A stretch of 64,000 bases of DNA, taken from NCBI GenBank assembly GCA_934149405.1, contig CAKPEV010000004.1:116317-180316 (forward strand). The letters are read 5' to 3'. The notes beneath the pieces are model-generated. The model saw only the letters and a program-made list of their open reading frames with translations. It was not told the origin of the DNA and ran no database searches. The DNA is from an uncultured Clostridia bacterium. GTDB lineage: Bacteria; Bacillota; Clostridia; TANB77; UBA1234. Every line of letters starts with the position of its first letter. Within the stretch, counting starts at the first letter, position 1. Positions 43,642 through 52,496 of the stretch are shown here, one piece after another. The position numbers and the translations under genes are program-made.

Positions 43642-46250
43642 TATCTTTCACCTCCGTAATATGCTTTTAGATACATTTCTTTTATTTCTTCCATTAGTGG
43701 ATATCTTGGATTTGAACCTGTGCATTGGTCATCAAATGCTTGTTCTGTCATCTCATCTAATCTATCTAAGAAGTTTTGCTCATCTATGCCATAATCTCTA
43801 ATTGTTTTCTTAATTCCGATTTTGTCTTTTAATTCGTTTATTGCCTTTATTAAGTTTTCTAATTTTTCTTCATCTGTGTTTCCGCCTAAGTTTAGTGCCT
43901 CAGCAACTTCTGCATATCTTCTTAATGTATGTGGGTGATCATATTGTGGGAATGTTCCCATCTTTGGTGGAACTTCTGCACTATTGAATCTTAATACTTC
44001 TTCTATCATTAATGCATTTGCTATACCGTGTGCAATGTGATGAAATGCTCCTAGCTTATGTGCCATTGAGTGGCATACTCCTAAGAATGCATTTGCGAAT
44101 GCCATACCAGCCATTGTAGCTGCGTTTGCCATTTTCTCTCTAGCCTCTGGATCGTTTGCTCCATTTTCATATGCTCTTGGAAGATATTTAAATATATTCT
44201 TTAATGATTCTATTGCAAGACCATCTGTATATTCTGTTGCCATCATTGAAGCATAAGCCTCTAAACAGTGTGTTACAGCATCAATTCCTGATGCTGATGT
44301 TAAGCCTTTTGGTGCATTCATCATCATGTTTGCATCTACTATTGCCATCTTTGGCATTAGTTCATAATCTGCAAGTGGATATTTTATTCCAGACTTTTCA
44401 TCTGTTATAACTGCAAATGGGGTAACTTCTGAACCTGTTCCTGCTGATGTTGGAACTGCTATGAAATATGCTTTTTCACCCATTTTAGGGAATGTGTATA
44501 CTCTTTTTCTTATATCCATAAATCTCATTGCCATGTCCATAAAGTCTACTTCTGGATGTTCATACATAACCCACATTATTTTACCAGCATCCATTGCACT
44601 ACCACCACCAACTGCTATAATGCAGTCTGGTTTAAATTCGTTCATTGCTCTTGTTCCCTCTATTGCGCATGCAAGTGTTGGGTCTGGTGCAACATTTGAA
44701 AATGTTGTGTGCTCTATTCCCATTTCATTTAATTTATCTGTTATACATTTTGTATATCCGTTTTCAAATAAGAAACTATCCGTTACTATGAATACTTTTT
44801 TCTTACCCATTACATTTTTTAATTCTTCTAAGGCTACAGGTAAGCAACCTCTTTTTATATATACCTTTTCAGGTGCTCTAAACCAAAGCATATTTTCTCT
44901 CCTTTCGGCAACTGTTTTTATATTTACTAGATGTTTTACTCCTACGTTTTCTGATACTGAGTTTCCTCCCCAAGAACCACAACCAAGTGTAAGTGACGGA
45001 GTTAATTTAAAGTTATATAAATCTCCAATACCACCTTGAGATGATGGTGTGTTTATTAATACTCTACATGTTTTCATTGTATTATAGAATTTTTCTATCT
45101 TATCTTTTCCTGTTAAAGTATCTACATATAAAGATGATGTATGACCTATACCTCCATCTTCAACTAGTCTTGTTGCTTTGCCTATTGCATCATCAAAGTC
45201 TTTTGCTCTATACATCGCTAGTACTGGTGATAGTTTTTCATGTGCAAATTCTTCTGATAAATCTACACTTTCAACTTCGCCTATTAGTATTTTTGTTGTA
45301 GCTGGTACTTCAACTCCTGCTAAGCTTGCTATTGTTGCAGCTTTTTGACCAACTATTTTAGCATTTAATGCTCCATTTATTATTATTGTTTTTCTAACTT
45401 TTTCTGTTTCTTCTGGTGTTAAGAAGTAGCAACCTCTCTTTATAAACTCTTCTCTTACTTTATCATATACGCTATCTAAAACGATTACTGATTGTTCTGA
45501 TGCACAAATCATTCCATTATCAAATGTTTTTGAATGGATTATTGAGTTTACAGCAAGTATTAAATTGGCAGAATCATCAATTACTGCAGGTGTGTTACCA
45601 GCTCCAACACCAAGTGCTGGTTTTCCGCTTGAATATGCTGATTTAACCATACCTGGTCCACCAGTTGCAAGTATTAAATCTACTGATTGCATTAAATGAG
45701 TTGTTAAATCTAGTGATGGAACATCTATCCATGCAATTATTCCTTCAGGTGCACCAGCTTTAACAGCAGCTTCAAGTACAACCTTAGCTGCGGCTATTGT
45801 AGATTTTTTAGCTCTTGGATGTGGGCTGATTATAATTCCATTTCTTGTTTTTAATGCTATAAGTGTTTTAAATATTGTTGTTGATGTTGGGTTTGTAGTT
45901 GGAATTACTGCTCCTAATATTCCTACTGGCTCTAATACTTTTTTCACTCCATAAATAGGATCATCTTCTACAACTCCACATGTTTTTTCGTTTCTATATT
46001 TGTTGTAAATATACTCTGCTGCATAATGATTTTTTATAATTTTGTCCTCTACCACTCCCATTCCTGTTTCTTCTACTGCCATTTTTGCAAGTGGTATTCT
46101 TACACTATTTGCAGCAATTGCCGCAGCTTTAAAAATCTCGTCTACTTTTTCTTGTGAGAATTTTGCAAATTCATTTTCTGCTTTTCTGACATTTGCAATT
46201 GTCGCTTTTAGAGAATCTAAATTATCCACAATTCTCTCTTCATTACTCAT
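43641..46250 (-). CDS. adhE: Bifunctional aldehyde-alcohol dehydrogenase AdhE
   Basis: Converts acetyl-CoA to acetaldehyde and then ethanol, reoxidising two NADH. 869 residues. N-terminal CoA-acylating aldehyde dehydrogenase domain with the catalytic Cys in NGMICASEQS near 248. Linker, then iron alcohol dehydrogenase domain with GGGSAMDAGK near 546 and the histidine ligands in DAVTHCLEAY and CHSMAHKLGAFHHIAHG. Sixth gene of the rex operon, consistent with NADH-responsive control. Confidence 0.97.
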   Translation of the reverse strand: MSNEERIVDNLDSLKATIANVRKAENEFAKFSQEKVDEIFKAAAIAANSVRIPLAKMAVEETGMGVVEDKIIKNHYAAEYIYNKYRNEKTCGVVEDDPIYGVKKVLEPVGILGAVIPTTNPTSTTIFKTLIALKTRNGIIISPHPRAKKSTIAAAKVVLEAAVKAGAPEGIIAWIDVPSLDLTTHLMQSVDLILATGGPGMVKSAYSSGKPALGVGAGNTPAVIDDSANLILAVNSIIHSKTFDNGMICASEQSVIVLDSVYDKVREEFIKRGCYFLTPEETEKVRKTIIINGALNAKIVGQKAATIASLAGVEVPATTKILIGEVESVDLSEEFAHEKLSPVLAMYRAKDFDDAIGKATRLVEDGGIGHTSSLYVDTLTGKDKIEKFYNTMKTCRVLINTPSSQGGIGDLYNFKLTPSLTLGCGSWGGNSVSENVGVKHLVNIKTVAERRENMLWFRAPEKVYIKRGCLPVALEELKNVMGKKKVFIVTDSFLFENGYTKCITDKLNEMGIEHTTFSNVAPDPTLACAIEGTRAMNEFKPDCIIAVGGGSAMDAGKIMWVMYEHPEVDFMDMAMRFMDIRKRVYTFPKMGEKAYFIAVPTSAGTGSEVTPFAVITDEKSGIKYPLADYELMPKMAIVDANMMMNAPKGLTSASGIDAVTHCLEAYASMMATEYTDGLAIESLKNIFKYLPRAYENGANDPEAREKMANAATMAGMAFANAFLGVCHSMAHKLGAFHHIAHGIANALMIEEVLRFNSAEVPPKMGTFPQYDHPHTLRRYAEVAEALNLGGNTDEEKLENLIKAINELKDKIGIKKTIRDYGIDEQNFLDRLDEMTEQAFDDQCTGSNPRYPLMEEIKEMYLKAYYGGER

Positions 46251-46266
46251 AAACCTTTACCTCCTA

Positions 46267-47706
46267 TTATTCTTTTTCTTCATTGTTTAAGTTATATAAT
46301 TCTACTGAATTTTTTATGTCTTGTTCTTTTGCTCTTTTTCCAAACTTGTCTATTTCAACTACATTCTTAGGTCCATGATGTATGCAAAGTGCACCATTTA
46401 AGCAACCTCCGTCGCATGCCATTCCCTCGAAGAAGTTGTCCAATGATTTACCCATTTTTAGTTTCAATAAGTTAGCTTTACATTCTGTAATTCCGCTCAT
46501 TGCAACAGGTTTTAAATCATCTACATCAAAATACTCTTTTGCAACTTTTTCTAATCCCTCTTTTATACCACCAGATTTTGCAAATATTCTACCATAGAAT
46601 GATGCATTATTTAGGTCTGTTCCCTCTAGTGATTCAATATCAATTTCTTTAGCATCGAAAAATGCTTGTAATTCTTCAAATGAAATAACTGAATCTATTG
46701 CACCTTTTGTTTTTTCCATTTTGTATTCTAGTTTCTTGCTTGTACATGGACCAATGAATACTACTTTTGCAGTTGGATCAGACTTTTTGATTAACATTGC
46801 TGCGTAAACCATTGGTGAGACACTGCTTGATATATACTTTGTAAGTTCAGGAAAATTCTTTTCAACATACATTACAAAAGATGGACAACAAGATGTAGTT
46901 AAAATTTTCTTTTCTTTAAATTCTTTTGCCTCGTTATACAAAGCGATATCCGCTCCTATTGCTGCTTCTACAACTTGATGGAAACCAAGTTTCATTATTC
47001 CTGTAACAACTTGTTCTGGTGTTACATTATCAAATTGTCCTGCTATTGATGGAGCAATAACTGCATAAGTATTATACTTTGTATTATTTTCAGATTTTCT
47101 TAAAATATCTACTGTTTCTAAAACAAATGATTTATCTGATATTGCACCAAATGGACATTGATATACACATGCTCCACAAGATATACATTTATCATTATCT
47201 ATTTTTGCCTTTTTATTTTCATCTATTGTTAATGCATCGACTTTACATGCTTTTATGCAAGGTCTTTTTTGCATTATAATAGCTGAATAAGGACATACAG
47301 TTGTACACTTTCCACATTCTACGCATTTTTCTTTGTCTACAACAGCTTTATGATTTACTATGCTTATTGCACCTTTAGGACAAGTATCAACACATCTATG
47401 AACTAAACATCCTCTACAAGCCGGTGTTACATATGCACCCTCAACAGGACACTCATCACATGCTATGTCTATTACCTCTACTGAATTGGGATTATTTTTA
47501 TCTCCACCCATAGCAAGTGCTATTCTTTCTTCTATTACGGCTCTATCTTTATACACACAGCAGCGAGCTATTGGCTTTGGCCCTGGAGATATCTCTTTTG
47601 GAATGTCTCTATAACATGTGTCTAACTCATCTGCATATGCTTTTTTAATAACCTCTTTTAAAACCTTATATTTTAATTTTTGTACATACGTATCAAAAAT
47701 TTTCAT
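46267..47706 (-). CDS. Monomeric [FeFe] hydrogenase, group-B-like
   Basis: 479 residues. The N-terminal part has a Cys-rich segment (CDECPVEG, CRGCLVHRC) and [4Fe-4S] motifs CVECGKCTTVC and CISCGACVYQC. The H-cluster region has variants of the three signatures: TSCCPSF, IGPCTSKKLE and MACDGGCLNGA. This fits the group B type rather than the classical catalytic MPC/GGG form; the assignment rests on motif wording. It probably makes or uses H2 with ferredoxin. It lies between the SpoIIE-like phosphatase and adhE. The maturases HydE, HydF and HydG are not in the window. Confidence 0.87.
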   Translation of the reverse strand: MKIFDTYVQKLKYKVLKEVIKKAYADELDTCYRDIPKEISPGPKPIARCCVYKDRAVIEERIALAMGGDKNNPNSVEVIDIACDECPVEGAYVTPACRGCLVHRCVDTCPKGAISIVNHKAVVDKEKCVECGKCTTVCPYSAIIMQKRPCIKACKVDALTIDENKKAKIDNDKCISCGACVYQCPFGAISDKSFVLETVDILRKSENNTKYNTYAVIAPSIAGQFDNVTPEQVVTGIMKLGFHQVVEAAIGADIALYNEAKEFKEKKILTTSCCPSFVMYVEKNFPELTKYISSSVSPMVYAAMLIKKSDPTAKVVFIGPCTSKKLEYKMEKTKGAIDSVISFEELQAFFDAKEIDIESLEGTDLNNASFYGRIFAKSGGIKEGLEKVAKEYFDVDDLKPVAMSGITECKANLLKLKMGKSLDNFFEGMACDGGCLNGALCIHHGPKNVVEIDKFGKRAKEQDIKNSVELYNLNNEEKE

Positions 47707-47721
47707 TTTATCTTCACTTCC

Positions 47722-48882
47722 TTAATAATATTTAATACTGATTTTTTTACCCATCTGCTCTAAATTCTTAGAAAGCGTGTCTACCAACTTGAATTTTAAT
47801 GTGCTATTTATTGGCAAGTCACTATGTGCCTCATTAACTGCTTGACCAACAAAGAAATTAACACTAGTTGCTTCTTCAAACAAAAAGTTTGCAATTAAAG
47901 AAGCCCCATCTTTTTTCATAAAATTCTTTGGCACATCACTATCTATTCTTAAATATTCTTCTGACAACTCTATTAGCCTTCTAAGCGTTATAACTCCCTC
48001 CGTCGTTAAGTCTATTCCTTTTATGAAACCTATTGGCGGAAGTTCGCTATCTATATAATTTAAATCTGTCTCAACTTTTTCATGTAAATGATTTGCAACT
48101 ATTTGTGATGTCGTTCCACCACAAACAATTCTTATTCCTTCATTTCTCAAAAAATCTTCAACATATCTATCGCAATCTTCTCTTCTAACAGGTGGACCTA
48201 TCATTATATTTACGCATTCTTCTTCTCTTATTTTTATTGCTGCAACTGTAGTATCATCACCTGGTTCATTCATGTATAACGCTTTACTTGTACTAGCAAG
48301 TAAGTTTGCTACACATCTTGCCGACATATGTGGCTTTATATTTTCATCTAGATATGCAATAATATCTTTTCTATCCCAACCTAAATTCATTGTTTTACCA
48401 ATGCCTGCATGTGGCACACCATCTGACATAATAAGTATCAAATCGCCACTTTTCAGTTTTAAATCTGATTTGTATATTTTCTTATTTAATATTGTAATTT
48501 CTTCTCTTTCTAAATCTTTAAACACACCATTCGTGCAAAATATACATCTTGGATTATCAAACTCAAACATATATCCACTGCCTTCATCATTTATATGAAT
48601 AACAGAAAATGTTGAATAAGCAACTCCTCTTTCCTTGCACACTGGAAGTGTTTCTACAATTGTTTCAATACATTCTTCCATCGGAATTTCATTTGAAACC
48701 ATTGTGCTTAGAATTTTTGATGTTAATGTTGATAAGATATTTGCTTTAACTCCACTACCAAGTCCATCCGCAAGAACTAAAGTGGTATAGTCATCCTTTT
48801 TCACAATTGAAACTCTATCACCACATAATTCTTCACCAATTTTATTAAAAGATGTATATCCATACTCAAGAAAAAGTCCCAT
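47722..48882 (-). CDS. SpoIIE/PP2C-type serine phosphatase
   Basis: 386 residues from the ATG at 48882, which follows the hydS stop by one base with GAGGGTG upstream; a longer frame from 48906 overlaps hydS. The PP2C-like SpoIIE domain has CGDRVSIV, LADGLGSGVKA, IMSDGVPHAG and PGDDTTVAAIKI. A C-terminal domain of about 150 residues follows. Known HydS sensor loci pair an iron-only hydrogenase-PAS protein with such a phosphatase; a signalling output is inferred. Confidence 0.88.
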   Translation of the reverse strand: MGLFLEYGYTSFNKIGEELCGDRVSIVKKDDYTTLVLADGLGSGVKANILSTLTSKILSTMVSNEIPMEECIETIVETLPVCKERGVAYSTFSVIHINDEGSGYMFEFDNPRCIFCTNGVFKDLEREEITILNKKIYKSDLKLKSGDLILIMSDGVPHAGIGKTMNLGWDRKDIIAYLDENIKPHMSARCVANLLASTSKALYMNEPGDDTTVAAIKIREEECVNIMIGPPVRREDCDRYVEDFLRNEGIRIVCGGTTSQIVANHLHEKVETDLNYIDSELPPIGFIKGIDLTTEGVITLRRLIELSEEYLRIDSDVPKNFMKKDGASLIANFLFEEATSVNFFVGQAVNEAHSDLPINSTLKFKLVDTLSKNLEQMGKKISIKYY

Positions 48883-48883
48883 A

Positions 48884-50578
48884 CTATTCACCCTCATTGT
48901 TTTCATTTAGCATCTTTTTTAGCTTAACTAAAGCAACCTTTGTTTCAGCTGTTGTCTCCCCTAAAAGCGATGCAATTTCTTGTGCTACTCTCATTTGTTT
49001 TTTGATTACATCATCTGTTGTTGCAATTGTTTCGAGCTTCATTTCATTTAATTTTTGATTATAGCAGACTCTGTCTGTTATATCCTTTAAGATTGCAAAC
49101 ATCACATTTTGTTTTTCAATATGAGTTATAGATAATTCGACATATGAATTAGTTGCATCTATTTTTATCTTTTTAGAATAAATATTTTTATCCTTTGTTA
49201 ATGCTTCAATAAAATCTTCATTATCTTTTATATAATCTAATATGCAAGACTCTTTTGGACGAAATTCATGAATTCCAAGCAAAGATTTTGCCTTTGCATT
49301 TATCTCTGTTATATTAAAAGATTTATCAACTACAACAATTCCATTTGGGCTATTTTGAATTATCTCGTATGACATAGTTTCGGCTCTTTCACGCATATAT
49401 GGAAGACACATTTCAACATCTGCATAACCATTTATAACCGCCCATGCTTTTTCTCTACAACTAGAATATCCGCAAGCACCACAATTTAGTTCATCATCTT
49501 TTGTATATTTTCCTGTTTTAGCAAGCACTTCTTTTATTTGTTCTTCTGTTGGTTCTATTACATTCATCGGTCTTTCTTTATGTTCATATGAAACATCAAT
49601 ACCTTTATCTACATCTTTTGCATCTTTGCTCACTTTTATATTACTTCTTACATAATTTCTAACTTTTGAATTTGCAATAATTGAAGAATCTGATTTATTT
49701 AAACTGCAAGGACCATTTACGCAAGCATGCTCACAAGCATTAAGCTCTAAGAAAACATGGTCTAGCTCGTTTATCTTTTCAAGAGTTTCTATACAATTTG
49801 CAACACCATCAATTGCTATAAATTCATAATTGCTATTTAATTTATCAAATGATTTTATAACTCCCCTGCTTATTGGATAAAATCTTGCTCTATTCCAACT
49901 TGCCTTTGATTCTTCGCTTTCTTCTCTAAACTCTATATTCTTTTCTTCGAACAATTTAAGAAGTTCTTCAAATGTAAGCACAGCATCTATAATGCCAGAT
50001 TCTCTACATTCTCTCTTTTTGGCAATGCATGGACCAATAAAAACTATTTTACAATCTGGATTTTCTTTCTTTAATAGTTTAGCATGTGCTATTATCGGTG
50101 AATCAACTGGTGCTAAATATTTTAATGCATCCGGATAATAAATACTAATTAGACTATTAACAGCTGGGCAACAAGATGTTATAAAGTTTTTAAACTTTTT
50201 AGTTTTTAATAGTTCCTCATATTTTTGTGTGACTATTTTCGCACCTCTAGCAGTTTCTTCTGCAAAAGCAAAGCCAGCCTCTTTTAAAGCAACATTCATA
50301 GTTTCAAAATCACTTATATTAAAGTTTGAAATAAATGATGGAGCAATACTAGCTATAACCTTATTGTTTTTTAATAACTCTTTAACATTATCTAATTCGC
50401 TATGAACTTTTTTAGCATTTTGAGGACATATAAGCGTACACTTACCACAAAGTATGCACCTATCTTCTATTACTTTTGCTTGATTGTCCTCTATTTTTAT
50501 TGCTTTAACAGGGCAATTTTTCAAGCACTTATAACAGTTCTTGCATTTAGCCTCTTTAAACTCTAAATATTTAAGCAT
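48884..50578 (-). CDS. hydS: HydS-type [FeFe] hydrogenase-like PAS sensor
   Basis: 564 residues. Two N-terminal [4Fe-4S] motifs (CKNCYKCLKNC; CILCGKCTLIC). An H-domain has TSCCPAV, IGPCIAKKRE and a strongly altered third motif, NACEHACVNGPC. Next comes a [4Fe-4S] motif CGACGYSSC..C near 360-385, a PAS domain (about 395-500) and a coiled coil. This is the architecture of group C sensory hydrogenases, thought to sense H2 or redox state. It is adjacent to its likely phosphatase effector and co-transcribed with rex. Confidence 0.9.
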   Translation of the reverse strand: MLKYLEFKEAKCKNCYKCLKNCPVKAIKIEDNQAKVIEDRCILCGKCTLICPQNAKKVHSELDNVKELLKNNKVIASIAPSFISNFNISDFETMNVALKEAGFAFAEETARGAKIVTQKYEELLKTKKFKNFITSCCPAVNSLISIYYPDALKYLAPVDSPIIAHAKLLKKENPDCKIVFIGPCIAKKRECRESGIIDAVLTFEELLKLFEEKNIEFREESEESKASWNRARFYPISRGVIKSFDKLNSNYEFIAIDGVANCIETLEKINELDHVFLELNACEHACVNGPCSLNKSDSSIIANSKVRNYVRSNIKVSKDAKDVDKGIDVSYEHKERPMNVIEPTEEQIKEVLAKTGKYTKDDELNCGACGYSSCREKAWAVINGYADVEMCLPYMRERAETMSYEIIQNSPNGIVVVDKSFNITEINAKAKSLLGIHEFRPKESCILDYIKDNEDFIEALTKDKNIYSKKIKIDATNSYVELSITHIEKQNVMFAILKDITDRVCYNQKLNEMKLETIATTDDVIKKQMRVAQEIASLLGETTAETKVALVKLKKMLNENNEGE

Positions 50579-50591
50579 ACTTTAACACCTC

Positions 50592-50834
50592 TTAAACTTT
50601 CACTAAAATTTGCTCTTTAAAGATGTCTTCTATATTCTCTGGATTTGCATTAGAAACAACCTCTCCATCTATTCTCATTGAAACACCATTAGAGCAATTT
50701 CCTAAGCAAAAACTTGCTTTAAGTGTAACTTTATCCTCTAAATTATTTTCAGCTATTAACTTTTGCAATTTTTGAATTACATCATAAGAACCTTTCAAAT
50801 GACATGAACTACCTACACAAACATCTACTACCAT
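50592..50834 (-). CDS. Thioredoxin-like [2Fe-2S] ferredoxin
   Basis: 80 residues. NuoE/HydC-type fold with four cysteines: Cys6 and Cys11 (CVGSSC) and Cys43 and Cys47 (CLGNC). Probably an electron carrier or a redox input to the hydrogenase proteins in the same operon. ATG at 50834 lies 13 nt after the rex stop, with AGGAGG upstream. Confidence 0.9.
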   Translation of the reverse strand: MVVDVCVGSSCHLKGSYDVIQKLQKLIAENNLEDKVTLKASFCLGNCSNGVSMRIDGEVVSNANPENIEDIFKEQILVKV

Positions 50835-50847
50835 AAAAACATCCTCC

Positions 50848-51462
50848 TTACTTTTTATTTAAACTTTTTAATAATATCAATAATGAAGCTGATAAATCTT
50901 CATTTTTAATAATAACTTTACTTGGTACGATTAAATTAGTCGGTGCAAAATTCCAAATAGCTTTTACACCAGCTTTTACAAGTGTATCACACACATTTTG
51001 TGCCTCTTCTTTTGGAACAGCTATTATTCCTATATGAATATTAAGTCTCTTAATTAAATCTTCCATTTTATCTATATAAAATATTTTTTTATTATCACAT
51101 TTTGATTTATCGCTATCAAATGCCATAAGAATATCAATGTTTTTTTCAAAGCCTTTATAACCTAGTAGTGCCATTCCAAGTTTGCCTGCACCAACGATTA
51201 CAGCATCTGTAACATTGTTTAGTCCTAAAAAATTTTCTAAATCCGAGATGAGCATTGAAACATTAAATCCTCTTCCTGGTTTTCCATCGCTCTTACTTAT
51301 AAGTGCTAAATCTTTTCTAACTTGAACTGAATTTAAACTAAGTTCACTCGCAATCGATGTTGAAGAAATAAATTCTATTTTGCTTTCTCGTTTTTCTTTT
51401 AACAATCTAAGATAACACGGAAGTCGCTCTAGACAAGCTTTAGAAACATATATCATTTTCAT
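50848..51462 (-). CDS. rex: Redox-sensing repressor Rex
   Basis: 204 residues from the ATG at 51462, where GGAGGT is 4 nt upstream (a second ATG at 51456 is possible). N-terminal winged helix with SSTSIASELSLNSVQVRKDLA; C-terminal Rossmann domain with VIVGAGKLGMALLG. Binds DNA when NAD+ is high and is released by NADH. First gene of the operon leading to hydS and adhE, so the fermentative genes are probably under its own control, although I did not find a convincing Rex box. Confidence 0.95.
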   Translation of the reverse strand: MKMIYVSKACLERLPCYLRLLKEKRESKIEFISSTSIASELSLNSVQVRKDLALISKSDGKPGRGFNVSMLISDLENFLGLNNVTDAVIVGAGKLGMALLGYKGFEKNIDILMAFDSDKSKCDNKKIFYIDKMEDLIKRLNIHIGIIAVPKEEAQNVCDTLVKAGVKAIWNFAPTNLIVPSKVIIKNEDLSASLLILLKSLNKK

Positions 51463-51473
51463 ATGCACCTCCA

Positions 51474-51493
51474 ATCGATATTTTTTTATCGAT
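51474..51493 (-). promoter_or_regulatory. Palindrome ATCGAT-N8-ATCGAT upstream of rex
   Basis: Two ATCGAT hexamers separated by 8 nt lie immediately upstream of the rex ribosome binding site. It does not match the known Rex box, so it could be an RNA hairpin or another operator. Confidence 0.45.
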
Positions 51494-51606
51494 TTAATCT
51501 TAACATATGTAAAAAACAATTTCAACATTTTATGAGCATATTCGTCAAAATTTTTTATGGAAAATTTTCATGTTTTTTCAAGTGAAAAAATAAAATCTTA
51601 AACATA

Positions 51607-51685
51607 AAAAAGACAATTGAATTTACTTTGATTTTTTCAAAAATATCAATCATTTTTGAATCAAAATAAAATCTAATTGTCTTTT
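51607..51685 (-). terminator. Long terminator hairpin after sleB
   Basis: AAAGACAATT near 51608-51618 pairs with AATTGTCTTT near 51674-51684, with more pairing inside (CTTTGATTTTT against the later ATTTTTGAATCAAA). On the minus strand a T run follows. The remainder of the rex-sleB gap (51463-51766) shows no gene. Confidence 0.75.
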
Positions 51686-51766
51686 AGAAAACTTAATTTT
51701 TATTTAATATTTACTAATCATTTTTATATCTATATTTGTTATAAAGCTATCATTTAAAAATTTTCA

Positions 51767-52442
51767 TTATTTACAAAATCTATGCTTGCCAATCATTATT
51801 GTCATCGGTCTTGACCAAATCCATTTATTCGTCGCTGTCGAAGGATTAAAATAATATATCGCTCCCCCAGATGGATCCCAACCATTCATAGCATCTCGTG
51901 CGGCATTATATGATTGTTGACTTGGCTGAAGATTAACTTGTCCATCTGCCACAGCATCGAATGCTCCATTTTGATAAACAACGCCTGCTATCGTGCTAGG
52001 GAAATTAGGACTCTTTACTCTATTTAATATAACAGCACCAACAGCTACCATTCCTGTATACGGTTCTCCTCTTGCTTCACCATGAATAACTCTTGCCAAC
52101 AATTCAACATTTGCCGAGTTACTTCCAGTGCTACTGGCTGAACTAGAGATTCCCATGCTTTGCAAAGTTTTACTTCCAGCAATTCCATCAGCCGTTAAGC
52201 CATTAGCTCTCTGAAATGATTTGACAGCCGCGACAGTTCTACTACCATAAACTCCATCAACATCGCCATTATAATATCCCCAATTTTTTAATTTAGTTTG
52301 AATTTGTTTCACTTCGTTTCCGTGATGAACCAAAACGAGATAAAGTCTCTGATGTCATATTCTTTGTATTATAAATTATATTAGAAATTAGTATCAATGA
52401 AAATGCTACTACAATAGCAACAATGCCTTTAATTTTCTTCAT
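51767..52442 (-). CDS. sleB: SleB-type spore cortex hydrolase, one +1 shift
   Basis: Lytic enzyme acting on spore cortex peptidoglycan. The signal-peptide start is the ATG at 52442 (AGGGAG upstream); residues 1-40 include a hydrophobic segment (about 6-23). At codon 41 the frame is broken at CGG; skipping the C at 52322 joins it to VKQIQTKLKNWGYY and gives 224 residues. A peptidoglycan-binding domain (about 42-95) precedes a Hydrolase_2 catalytic domain with ARVIHGEARGEP and the NPSTATNKW end, as in SleB. Without the shift the catalytic part would lack a signal peptide and ribosome binding site. It lies downstream of mutS2. Confidence 0.85.
52319..52322 (-). other. +1 frameshift site CGGA inside sleB
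   Basis: Zero frame reads TCA TCA CGG AAA. Skipping the C gives TCA TCA GGA AAC GAA GTG, joining the signal peptide to the peptidoglycan-binding domain. Confidence 0.83.
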
Positions 52443-52449
52443 AAAAAAT

Positions 52450-52485
52450 CTCCCTTCGTTAATTCTATTTTTTAACGAAAGAGAG
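52450..52485 (-). promoter_or_regulatory. Hairpin with T6 covering the sleB ribosome site
   Basis: On the minus strand TTCGTTAA pairs with TTAACGAA, extended by CTCT against GGGAG, which is the sleB ribosome binding site. T6 follows, then the sleB ATG. It may act as the mutS2 terminator and/or hide the sleB site. Confidence 0.6.
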
Positions 52486-52496
52486 AATTTTATACA

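Noticed and set aside
33281..46413. ACGGA itself as the slippery signal
   Set aside because: ACGGA occurs many times in normal frames split as NAC GGA or NAC-GGN (for example groEL near 33283, adhE near 43656, hydrogenase near 46409) with no frame change. Only CGG in zero frame coincides with the breaks.
51463..51600. Rex box upstream of rex
   Set aside because: I looked for TTGTTAA-N4-TTAACAA-like sites. Only weak half-matches near 51500-51520 were found, not enough to report as a site.
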